Virus record (IMG/VR): IMGVR_UViG_3300006052_000025
Coordinates: 1-28,375 of that record
Length of the DNA stretch: 28,375 bases
Strand: one strand, 5' to 3'
Origin: a virus
Shown here: positions 21,492 to 28,375 of the stretch, piece after piece
Layout of the letters: each line of letters begins with the position of its first letter
Position numbering within the stretch: the stretch's first letter is position 1
The notes under the pieces: generated by a model
Database searches by the model: none
Told to the model about the DNA's origin: nothing
The model's input: the letters and a program-made list of their open reading frames with translations, nothing else
Made by a program: the position numbers and the translations under genes

Positions 21492-23777
21492 ATGTCTGTA
21501 ATTACTATACAAGACTTCTCTGGTATGATGCCTCTTCGGGATGGCTTATTGCTTCCCGATAGAAATGCACAGTACGCTAAAAATACATGGCTTTATAAAG
21601 GAAGTATTAGAGGGTTCCGCCAAGCTACTCAGGTGTATACAACTATATATAGTGACACTCAACAGGTATACCGTATTCCAGAGAGTGTTGCTGAACCTCC
21701 TGATTTTGCAGCTTCTAGATGGTTAGAGTTTCCTGATCCATTTATGGCTGTGATACGTAATCCAGTTGTTGGAGATCAATGGAATAGATATTACTTCTTT
21801 CCATCCGATCAGTATAACTCGACTGGTGCTAATCCAGATTGGCCTATTGCACGTCCACTTCCTCAATATAGAACATATGATCCTGTAACTAATACACTTG
21901 GACCACTATTAACTCTTGGTATACCCACTCCTCTCGATCCACCTATAGTTGTACCGGCACCAACATCAGTAACAAAGACTGCAACTGTTGCGGCTCCTCC
22001 CGGTAGTACATCATTAACTCTTAATAATACTACTGATCTTAGCGATGGTATGTCTATTACAGACCCATCTACAACTACAGTAACGCATACGACAACTGCT
22101 AGTACTGCTCCGAGCAGCACAACTCCTAATGTTTTAGCTATGAATAGCGTTACTGGTATTTTGATTGGTATGACGGTTACAGATAATACAAATTCAACTG
22201 CACTTATTTATGGTACTACAGTTACTAATATAGTGGGGCTTAATGTTACAATGAGTCAAGACGTAGCTAGTAGTGGTGTGGGTAGTGGTGATTCGATACA
22301 GTTCCAAAACATTGCATTTCCTGTAGCTGCACAGATTGATACTAATGGAGTTGCTAGTGGAACAGTAGTTAATATGACTGCTGCTACTGCCGGTGCTGGT
22401 GTGTTAGTTGGTGATACAATTCAGTTTGATGTTACTGATATTGAAAATAGAGCATATGTTTATACTTATGTAAGTGCTTATGGAGAAGAGGGACCAGCTA
22501 GTCCACCGACGAATGAAACTGGTAATCCTACTGGTACATGGACAATAACTATTCCTGCTCCTGATCCAACTTCTACTACTGGTCGAAACTTAAATAGAGT
22601 GCGCTTGTATCGTACCGTTGTTGATGCTTCTGGTAATGCATCATATTACCAAGTAACAGAGTTTGGACCGCCGTTTCCAACTGGAGTTACTAACTATAGT
22701 GATAGCCAAACCCCACAACAGATTGTTAGTAATTCTCCACTGACAACTGAGCTTTATACGCCACCCCCTGATGACTTACAAGGGGTAGTGATGATGGCGA
22801 ATGGTATAGCGGCAGGGTGGAGTAATGAACGGGAGGTTTGGTTCAGTGCTGCTTATTTGCCTCACGCTTGGCCTGCTTCTTATGCTCTCACAGTGGATTT
22901 TCCAATTGTGGGATTAACTGCAAATGGTGCTTCATTAAATATTATGTGTAAAGGAGCGCCATTTATTGCTACTGGTGTTACTCCTGATACGATAACTATT
23001 GGTAAGATATCATCAAATGAACCATGCATTAGTAGAGGCAGTATAGTATCATCTGGTGAAGGTGCTTACTATGCTTCACCTAATGGTGTTATATTATTAA
23101 ATTCTAGTGGTACTATGAGTATAACTGAATTTGTATATGAGAAAGAGTTTCATAATAGATTAGAACCTTGGAATTGGGCTGCTGGGCATTATGGAATGAG
23201 CTATGTAGCTTTTATAAAAGGAACGGGATTAATTGGTATTGATCCTGATGGGGCGATACTACATGGTATAGTATTAGATAAAGAAGATAAAAATACTCCG
23301 TTTTGTTATCTTCATTTCTCCACTACGGTTAAGAATATGTATTTTGATGAAATATCAGGACAATTATTCGAGCTATTAAGTGATGGTAGAGTAATGCAAT
23401 GGAACCCGCCAGTAGGTATTCCAGGTACTACTACGCTATGGGATTGGACGTGGAGGTCTAAACCATTTCGTATGGCATTTCCTGCTTCATTTAAAGCTAT
23501 TAAGATTATATTTGGTGTGCCGCCAGAAGTAACAATTGTACCTGGAGTAAGAAATACCGATCAAAACCAAGTTTATGATCCTGCTACACAATATTTGATT
23601 GTTAGAGTATTTGCGGATTATAAATTTGTAATGGTAAAAGAGATACAAAAAACCGAAGAAATATTATTAATACCAGATGGATTTAAAGCTATTCTTTGGG
23701 AACTTGAACTTCAAGGTCAAATAATTGTTGCACATTTGAAAATGGCTACAAGTGTAAAGGAGCTAAGGAAAGCCTAA
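21492..23777 (+). CDS. Tail nozzle-like protein, 761 aa
   Basis: Likely forms the lower tail tube/nozzle of a short tail. The N-terminus ITIQDFSGMMPLRDGLLLPD then NAQYAKNTWLYKGSIRGFRQ is the typical opening of podoviral tail-tube proteins of the T7 gp12-like type. A Fn3-like part has NRAYVYTYVSAYGEEGP (about 320) and NRVRLYRTV. The second half (WSNEREVWFSAAYLPHAWPA, IVGLTANGASLNIMCKGAPF, GEGAYYASPNGVILL) looks propeller-like, as expected for this family. A Thr/Val-rich insert lies at about 160-315. ATG directly follows the previous TAA; the SD would lie in the upstream coding region. Ends with TAATG overlap. Confidence 0.78.
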   Translation: MSVITIQDFSGMMPLRDGLLLPDRNAQYAKNTWLYKGSIRGFRQATQVYTTIYSDTQQVYRIPESVAEPPDFAASRWLEFPDPFMAVIRNPVVGDQWNRYYFFPSDQYNSTGANPDWPIARPLPQYRTYDPVTNTLGPLLTLGIPTPLDPPIVVPAPTSVTKTATVAAPPGSTSLTLNNTTDLSDGMSITDPSTTTVTHTTTASTAPSSTTPNVLAMNSVTGILIGMTVTDNTNSTALIYGTTVTNIVGLNVTMSQDVASSGVGSGDSIQFQNIAFPVAAQIDTNGVASGTVVNMTAATAGAGVLVGDTIQFDVTDIENRAYVYTYVSAYGEEGPASPPTNETGNPTGTWTITIPAPDPTSTTGRNLNRVRLYRTVVDASGNASYYQVTEFGPPFPTGVTNYSDSQTPQQIVSNSPLTTELYTPPPDDLQGVVMMANGIAAGWSNEREVWFSAAYLPHAWPASYALTVDFPIVGLTANGASLNIMCKGAPFIATGVTPDTITIGKISSNEPCISRGSIVSSGEGAYYASPNGVILLNSSGTMSITEFVYEKEFHNRLEPWNWAAGHYGMSYVAFIKGTGLIGIDPDGAILHGIVLDKEDKNTPFCYLHFSTTVKNMYFDEISGQLFELLSDGRVMQWNPPVGIPGTTTLWDWTWRSKPFRMAFPASFKAIKIIFGVPPEVTIVPGVRNTDQNQVYDPATQYLIVRVFADYKFVMVKEIQKTEEILLIPDGFKAILWELELQGQIIVAHLKMATSVKELRKA
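21640..21655. repeat. Weak dispersed palindrome copy
   Basis: CAACTA-TATA-TAGTGA, right half perfect and two left mismatches; codes T-T-I-Y-S-D in the same frame as the other coding copies and fills the gap in spacing between 19900 and 22687. Confidence 0.35.
22687..22702. repeat. Dispersed palindrome copy 14
   Basis: TTACTA-ACTA-TAGTGA, identical over 16 bp to copy 3 although that one is in a stop/intergenic context; here it codes V-T-N-Y-S-D. Confidence 0.65.
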
Positions 23778-24604
23778 TGCCTAGTACTACATACCCTTCT
23801 GTACCAATACCGCAGAATAATATGGATAGTATATATCAATCCGTTATTACTATGCGACAAACGGTACAGTTGCTTATCGTCAATGCACAGCAAGTGAGTA
23901 ATCAAACTCTTTCACAAGCATCACAAATATTCTCTAAAAAATCAGATCATGCTGATATCTCTAGTACCCTTAATAATAGTTTAACGACGGTAAATAAATC
24001 AATATCAAATATAAATCAATCATTAGTAGCTTTGCAAAATAATGTTGCATCATTACAGGGTCGAATGTCGGCATTAGAAACTCGTATGTCAACAGTAGAA
24101 AGTGATATAGTAGTAATAGAAAATGATATTGTACTTCTAGATGGTCGAGTAGCTGCAATAGAAGCTATGACTACTCATGATGTTAGGGTCCGTACTATAA
24201 GTGCAACACTTAACAATGCAGTAGCTAATGGTGGTGTGTTGCGGTTCGATACTATAGATTTTGATACTGATGGGTTTGCTCCATTAACTACACCATTTGA
24301 TCACATTACAATTCCATCTGGATTAGATGGTATTTATATCTTTACAGGTTGGTCAAGCGGTAGTGGTAATCAATCAACAACACTTGGTATGGGCATTCTT
24401 ATTAATGGTATTCAAAGATTTCCAGTAGCAAACCAATCAATTTCTGGGCCTGGTAGTGTTAATTATATATTGAGTAATGCAGCTATACAGACAATGCGAT
24501 TAGTTGGGGGAGACGTAGTACAATTAGTTAATAATAGTATCTCTGGTGGTCCAAATGTATTTCAAGGTGCAACTATGTCTTTAGTTAGGATTGAAGTACC
24601 ATGA
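23777..24604 (+). CDS. Coiled-coil fibre with C1q-like head, 275 aa
   Basis: Residues 1-135 are a long trimeric-type coiled coil (QTLSQASQIFSKKSD, SNINQSLVALQNNVASLQGR, ETRMSTVESDIVVIENDI). Residues about 140-275 form a jelly-roll head resembling C1q/TNF-like domains: FDTIDFDTDGFAPL, IPSGLDGIYIFTGWSSGSGN, MGILINGIQRF, and DVVQLVNNSISGG. This architecture is common in phage side fibres or tail spikes that bind the host surface. Starts by TAATG and ends by ATGA, so it is co-translated with the nozzle and GNAT genes. Confidence 0.8.
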   Translation: MPSTTYPSVPIPQNNMDSIYQSVITMRQTVQLLIVNAQQVSNQTLSQASQIFSKKSDHADISSTLNNSLTTVNKSISNINQSLVALQNNVASLQGRMSALETRMSTVESDIVVIENDIVLLDGRVAAIEAMTTHDVRVRTISATLNNAVANGGVLRFDTIDFDTDGFAPLTTPFDHITIPSGLDGIYIFTGWSSGSGNQSTTLGMGILINGIQRFPVANQSISGPGSVNYILSNAAIQTMRLVGGDVVQLVNNSISGGPNVFQGATMSLVRIEVP

Positions 24605-25119
24605 TACGTATAAATGACGTTCATGCTATCAATATAATATCGAGAGCGGCACGAGTACAATTTGTTCCGCATATGCATCATTGTATTGCGGAATATAACT
24701 CCCACGATCAATTTGTTGGAGGTGTATTGTTCACGGATTGGAATATGGGTTCTTTACTTCTTCATTTTGCTTTACCACCAAACAAAGGTATGTTGGGTAG
24801 ACAGTTGTTATGGTTGTCATTTCAGTATCCATTTAATCAATTAGGAGCAAAGAAAATAGTTGCTTTAGTGCCAGAGTGGAATATACTTTCTCGCAATTTA
24901 GTTTTAAAGTTTGGGTTTAAAATAGAATACAAAATCGACGATATATTTAATAATCCTGTACCAATAGATAATGGTATGTATATTATGAGTATGAGGCGTG
25001 AGGACTGTAGGTGGTTAAGAATTAAATCACCAAATATAGAATTTGCTCCGCGAGAGCGTGTAAACGAGTTACCAGCAGTAGAACAGTTAACGTTACCGCT
25101 AACGGCAACGGTACACTAG
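24601..25119 (+). CDS. GNAT-family N-acetyltransferase, 172 aa
   Basis: Residues about 60-106 carry GNAT features: NKGMLGRQLLWLSFQYPFNQ (acetyl-CoA loop and helix), GAKKIVALVPEWN, then S-x-x-x-x-x-K-F-GF (SRNLVLKFGFK). Similar short acetyltransferases with 'FNQLGAK' occur among podoviral structural genes. Substrate unknown; candidates are host or virion proteins, or a small molecule. The C-terminal tail after about residue 125 is extra and basic-acidic mixed. Overlaps the preceding fibre gene (ATGA); a palindrome copy begins 2 nt after its stop. Confidence 0.85.
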   Translation: MIRINDVHAINIISRAARVQFVPHMHHCIAEYNSHDQFVGGVLFTDWNMGSLLLHFALPPNKGMLGRQLLWLSFQYPFNQLGAKKIVALVPEWNILSRNLVLKFGFKIEYKIDDIFNNPVPIDNGMYIMSMRREDCRWLRIKSPNIEFAPRERVNELPAVEQLTLPLTATVH

Positions 25120-25120
25120 G

Positions 25121-25135
25121 TCACTATTTTAGTGA
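25121..25135. repeat. Dispersed palindrome copy 15 (N3 spacer)
   Basis: TCACTA-TTT-TAGTGA, perfect halves with a 3-bp centre, in the 21-nt gap before the 25141 gene. Its right arm continues as GAGG, the likely SD of that gene. Confidence 0.72.
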
Positions 25136-25140
25136 GGTAG

Positions 25141-26496
25141 ATGACGATGGGTGGCGGCGGTAAAGGTGGTAGCGCAGACCAGTCAGGTATGTTTGCGGCT
25201 ATGGCAAGCGCACAAGCTGCGAACCAAGCTTATCAGTTTGGAACACAAGAACTTGATTGGTCAAAGCAGCAATGGGCACAAGAATACCCCTATATGCAAC
25301 AGATTGCTCAGGGGCAAATTAGTACTCAAAACCAAATGTCTGACTTTAGTCAGAACCAACAAGGTTTTTATGAGTCACAATATCAACCTATGGAGGCTGA
25401 ATATAATAAGCAAGCTCAAGAATGGGCTTCTCCGCAAAATATAGCATTACAGTCTAGCGAAGCATCAGCTAATGTTGCTGAAAGTATTAATGCTCAAAAA
25501 GAAAGCTCACAGCAACAATTAGAAGGTTATGGTGTTAATCCCGGAGCTACTAGATTTGCTTCCCTTGGTGCCGCAATGGGAGTACAAGCTGGTGCAGCCG
25601 AAGCTGGTGCTGGTACACAGGCAGCAATGGCGACTAAGATGCAAGGGATGCAATTAGTTGGTGGTGCTGTCAATACTGGACGTGGGTTCCCGAATGCAGT
25701 TGCTAGTTTATCAGGTACAGGAACACAAGCAGGAGCAGCAGGATCGCAAGGTATAACAACTGGTATGGCGACTGGTTCGCAAATGATGACTGCACCATCG
25801 CAATGGTATAATGCCGGTGCAAATAATATGAGTGTTTATACTGGTGCAGTTAATGGATATAACCAAGCACAGGTAGGGTTTGCACAAGCTAATGCAGCAG
25901 AGATGGCAGGGTTTGGGTCCGCTGCTGGTGGTTTAATGGGTATGGCTATGTTCCATCCTTGGGCAGAGAAGGGTGGACCGATTGAGAGATATGAGGATGG
26001 TGGCACTGTAATTGCACTTCCACGACGACCTAACCCTTATAGCTCAGGAGGGCATTATAGCCCGCCAGTAGGATATGATGATGGTGGTGCAGCTATACCC
26101 GGTCGCTATTTTCAAGCAGGACCGGCAATGCAACAACCACAACCACAACAACCTACAAATAATAATCAACAATCTCCACCACCTATACCCCCACAGAATG
26201 GTACACCGGGTGGAATTATAACACCACAAATGTCTCCATCTAAAGGTCAAGTACCAGACGATGTAGATGCTAAACTAACAGTTGGTGAGTTTGTTATGCC
26301 ATTGGATGTAGTGAGGTTTAAAGGTAAAGAATATTTCTACAAAGAGATTGACAAGGCACGACAGAAAGAAGCAGAAGCAAATGCAAGAGGGGATGTAGGT
26401 GGTGAACCAGTGTTAGGTATACCATCACGTAATCCTCAATTTGTATCTAGACCAACTACTATACCACAAGCAATGCCAGCAAGGGCTGTCGCCTAA
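25141..26496 (+). CDS. Internal virion-type protein with GEFVM motif, 451 aa
   Basis: Starts at ATG 25141 (or 25147, better spaced from GAGG at 25134-25137). Begins MGGGGKGG from the second Met; residues about 20-130 are Gln/Ala-rich helices (QFGTQELDWSKQQWAQEYPY, FYESQYQPMEAEYNKQAQEW), then an Ala/Gly/Met-rich core (about 130-280). Two [YF]-x-x-G-G elements follow (RYEDGG, VGYDDGG), a Pro/Gln linker, and at about 375-400 the segment VPDDVDAKLTVGEFVMPLDV, a motif recurring in phage internal virion and tape-measure-like proteins. Expected to be packaged in the head or tail and ejected. No enzyme domain seen. Confidence 0.78.
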   Translation: MTMGGGGKGGSADQSGMFAAMASAQAANQAYQFGTQELDWSKQQWAQEYPYMQQIAQGQISTQNQMSDFSQNQQGFYESQYQPMEAEYNKQAQEWASPQNIALQSSEASANVAESINAQKESSQQQLEGYGVNPGATRFASLGAAMGVQAGAAEAGAGTQAAMATKMQGMQLVGGAVNTGRGFPNAVASLSGTGTQAGAAGSQGITTGMATGSQMMTAPSQWYNAGANNMSVYTGAVNGYNQAQVGFAQANAAEMAGFGSAAGGLMGMAMFHPWAEKGGPIERYEDGGTVIALPRRPNPYSSGGHYSPPVGYDDGGAAIPGRYFQAGPAMQQPQPQQPTNNNQQSPPPIPPQNGTPGGIITPQMSPSKGQVPDDVDAKLTVGEFVMPLDVVRFKGKEYFYKEIDKARQKEAEANARGDVGGEPVLGIPSRNPQFVSRPTTIPQAMPARAVA

Positions 26497-26509
26497 CTAT
26501 AGATAGTGA
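26494..26509. repeat. Dispersed palindrome copy 16
   Basis: TAACTA-TAGA-TAGTGA, one mismatch; begins with the TAA stop of the 451-aa gene and ends 9 bp before the next ATG. Confidence 0.6.
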
Positions 26510-26518
26510 GTAAATAAA

Positions 26519-28375
26519 ATGGCAACCGGATCGCACGCTGGATCATTCGCAGGAGGATTTATTAAATCCTTTTTGGCTGTTACGCAAATGGCGATGAGGA
26601 AGCGTCAGCTTGATGATATGCATCAGTTTTATGGCGTGATGATGAAGCAGATGCAAGCTAATATGGCACATCAAGCTGGCGATGATGCTTTAAGAGATAG
26701 GCTTACTCATGAGATTACACCGTGGAAAGGTTCATCTTATGATACTTCTGGAAAGACTGGAAGTTGGTGGACTCCAGATCGTATGCAACATGCGACAGAT
26801 CGTTTAGTTAAGGAAGCAGGTTTAAGTAAAGAGGGTGCATCAGGACTTGTTGCACGTTGGGCAGGAGTTGAAGCCCCAGATGGTCCTGACTCTAAAAATG
26901 ATATTGGTGGAGGTCATTGGGGTATTGGTCAATGGGGTAGAGGACGTGATGGTCCACAGATGGAAGGTGCTTCATTTGATGATCAATTAACACATGCTAT
27001 TGGAGAACTTAATGGTAAAGAAAAAGATGCTGCTGATGTTTTAAGAAATGCTAAAACACCAGAGGAAGGCGCTCGTGGTGCATCAATGTATGAACGTGCG
27101 GGGGGATATAACCAGAAAACAGGAACTGATGATTTTACTCATAGAACACCTGCTGGTGCAGTATATAATACAGTTTATGGTGATGGTGCAAAAACTAAGC
27201 CTGCTACCGCAGAAGCAACAAAAACATCTACTGGCGGTCCAACAGCTAAAACATCTACTGGTGAGCCAGTTAAAACTGATGCACAAGGAAGAGCTATTGA
27301 CTCAACTACTGGAAAACCAACAGCACAAGCATTTACACCATATCGTGTTGCTGGTGATGTACCAATACCGCCACCTACTACACCAGCGCCAGCAAGTAAC
27401 ATTCCAATTGGAGGTGGTGCAGGAAATGTTCAGGAAGCTCCTACAGGAATACCTGCGCCGGATCAAACTATAACTGGACGCACACCGGAGATGCTTACAC
27501 CGACAGTAGGAGCAACTGATCCAAGATTACAACCTGCTGCATCTGTTGCACCTGCACCTGCTGCACCTGCTGCACCTGCTGCACCTGCTATGCCTGATTA
27601 TCGTTTTGGTTTACCCGCAGGTGGACGTGGTGGTGGACGATATCAATATGTTGTACCGGCTGGACAACAACCAACACAACAACCAACGCAACAAGCACAA
27701 CCGGCACCAGCATTACCAGATAGAACTGGTGTACAACCGCCTCCTTTACCACCTCCTGATACTCGACAAGGTTTAAGACCACAACAAGTTCCACCTAGTT
27801 TACAACCTATGCCACCTAAACGTCCAGATGATCTTGGTGGTGCGACGGATACAAGTGGTAATATAGTTCCGGGCGCTAGTCAAGATACTGGAGGCGGTGC
27901 AAATGCGAATGTAGGTAGTTTAGGTGGTGGTACAGGTGATCCACTATGGGCTGGATATGCTGGTGCTTCACCGGACCAAGCTGCGTCGGCAGATCCATTA
28001 AATAGTCTCTATGCTTCAGGTCAAAACTTTAGTTCGTCTGCTGGTCTTACTGATACGACCGGATTGATGGCTGCTGGTCAGATGGCCCAAATGTCAAGCA
28101 TGGAGGATAGTGATTTAACAGCTACAATGTATAGAGGGGGTCCAGTTATAAGATATCGAAGAGGTGGTGTTATAAATAGATATCAACAAGGCGGTGATAC
28201 AGATGAAGATTTATTGAGTGAATATGGTGGAACAGATACAAGCGACCCAATGGCAAATGCATATTGGGATCAACAGCGAGTAGCTGGCCTCACTAACAAT
28301 AGTGACCCAAGCAGAGCATCCGACCTTCCAACTTCAATTATTAATCGAGAAGCAGCACAGCAAGGACAAGGGCAA
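26519..28375 (+). CDS. Internal virion protein with tail-lysozyme-like domain, 3'-truncated
   Basis: Open from ATG 26519 for 619 codons to the window end with no stop. Residues about 100-200 resemble the phage tail lysozyme family: GLSKEGASGLVARWAGVEAP with a candidate catalytic Glu (E118), then GGHWGIGQWGRGRDG, FDDQLTHAIGELNGKE, and TPEEGARGASMYERAGGY. Such enzymes cleave the glycan strand of peptidoglycan during DNA entry. A long low-complexity Pro/Ala/Gln/Thr region follows (about 220-450), then Gly-rich DNA-ejection-type sequence and at about 540-565 RGGPVIRYRRGGVINRYQQG, the shared [YF]-x-x-G-G motif. Only about 9 nt separate a palindrome copy from the ATG; SD is weak. Confidence 0.82.
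   Translation, partial: MATGSHAGSFAGGFIKSFLAVTQMAMRKRQLDDMHQFYGVMMKQMQANMAHQAGDDALRDRLTHEITPWKGSSYDTSGKTGSWWTPDRMQHATDRLVKEAGLSKEGASGLVARWAGVEAPDGPDSKNDIGGGHWGIGQWGRGRDGPQMEGASFDDQLTHAIGELNGKEKDAADVLRNAKTPEEGARGASMYERAGGYNQKTGTDDFTHRTPAGAVYNTVYGDGAKTKPATAEATKTSTGGPTAKTSTGEPVKTDAQGRAIDSTTGKPTAQAFTPYRVAGDVPIPPPTTPAPASNIPIGGGAGNVQEAPTGIPAPDQTITGRTPEMLTPTVGATDPRLQPAASVAPAPAAPAAPAAPAMPDYRFGLPAGGRGGGRYQYVVPAGQQPTQQPTQQAQPAPALPDRTGVQPPPLPPPDTRQGLRPQQVPPSLQPMPPKRPDDLGGATDTSGNIVPGASQDTGGGANANVGSLGGGTGDPLWAGYAGASPDQAASADPLNSLYASGQNFSSSAGLTDTTGLMAAGQMAQMSSMEDSDLTATMYRGGPVIRYRRGGVINRYQQGGDTDEDLLSEYGGTDTSDPMANAYWDQQRVAGLTNNSDPSRASDLPTSIINREAAQQGQGQ
27547..27590 (+). repeat. GCTGCACCT microsatellite in last gene
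   Basis: About four tandem 9-nt units encoding Ala-Pro-Ala repeats inside the low-complexity linker. Prone to slippage in 9-nt steps without frameshift. Confidence 0.75.
28290..28305. repeat. Dispersed palindrome copy 17
   Basis: TCACTA-ACAA-TAGTGA, perfect arms, near the window end inside the truncated gene; codes L-T-N-N-S-D. The set therefore probably continues beyond the window. Confidence 0.85.

Noticed and set aside
25339-25354. TCTGACT-TT-AGTCAGA palindrome in the 451-aa gene
   Set aside because: Single copy found, different from the dispersed consensus, and could occur by chance in Gln/Ser-rich coding DNA.
1320-26509. N4-type virion RNA polymerase hairpin promoters
   Set aside because: Copies lie deep inside genes, loops are mostly 4 nt and variable, and no such polymerase gene is visible.
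27048-27473. 141-aa + strand ORF and similar ORFs near the window end
   Set aside because: They are out-of-frame shadows of the long open frame starting at 26519, which runs to the window end and carries the lysozyme-like domain.
1320-28305. CRISPR array or transposon ends
   Set aside because: The palindromes are 16 bp, about 1.6 kb apart and without conserved flanks or target duplications, so neither fits.

Overview
The window is part of a tailed-phage genome or prophage, most likely podovirus-like. It carries the virion structure and assembly module: the end of a large terminase, a portal of about 781 aa, a scaffold candidate, the major capsid protein, an adaptor, a run of tail-fibre genes, a nozzle-like tail protein, a GNAT enzyme and two large glycine/glutamine-rich proteins, one with a tail-lysozyme-like domain. 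No tape-measure, sheath or baseplate gene is seen. All supported genes are on the + strand, tightly packed, and many are joined by ATGA, TGATG or TAATG overlaps. The host cannot be read directly. Two phage genes encode exosortase (PEP-CTERM) substrates of the PxPSTW type, which points to a Gram-negative host with an exosortase, plausibly an alphaproteobacterium (inference).

Layout: 1-1242 terL (5' end outside). 1361-2982 two consecutive secreted PEP-CTERM proteins, each followed by hairpin-rich DNA. 3053-4769 small genes: a 54-aa membrane protein, a possible 22-aa ORF, two unknowns and a small-terminase candidate. 4774-4858 promoter-like region. 4874-7219 portal. 7216-10402 a signal-peptide protein, two Gly-rich small proteins, an Ig-like protein and several unknown virion-type proteins. 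10399-12571 scaffold candidate and major capsid. 12642-14167 adaptor, an embedded LAGLIDADG homing endonuclease and a tail or head-tail protein. 14175-21294 tail-fibre/adhesin region with collar, collagen-like, repeated and tandemly duplicated modules. 21306-25119 small coiled-coil protein, nozzle-like protein, C1q-like fibre and GNAT. 25141-28375 two large internal-virion-type proteins; the last is open to the window end.

The most striking signal is not a gene. A 16-bp palindrome, TCACTA-N4-TAGTGA (sometimes N3), occurs about every 1.6 kb along the whole window: 9 perfect N4 copies, 2 perfect N3 copies, 6 with one mismatch and 2 weak ones. The central bases vary, half-site centres lie 10 bp apart (one helical turn), and copies lie both inside unrelated genes and between genes. 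This looks like a dispersed operator ('stoperator'-like) or chromosome-organising site set for a protein encoded elsewhere. Copies about 20 bp before start codons leave room for an RNA-hairpin role instead.

Other notable points: phage-encoded exosortase substrates; tandem paralogous fibre-tip genes, one with a sharp GC rise; a shared [YF]-x-x-G-G motif across four virion-type proteins; and a homing endonuclease fitted exactly into a translational overlap chain.
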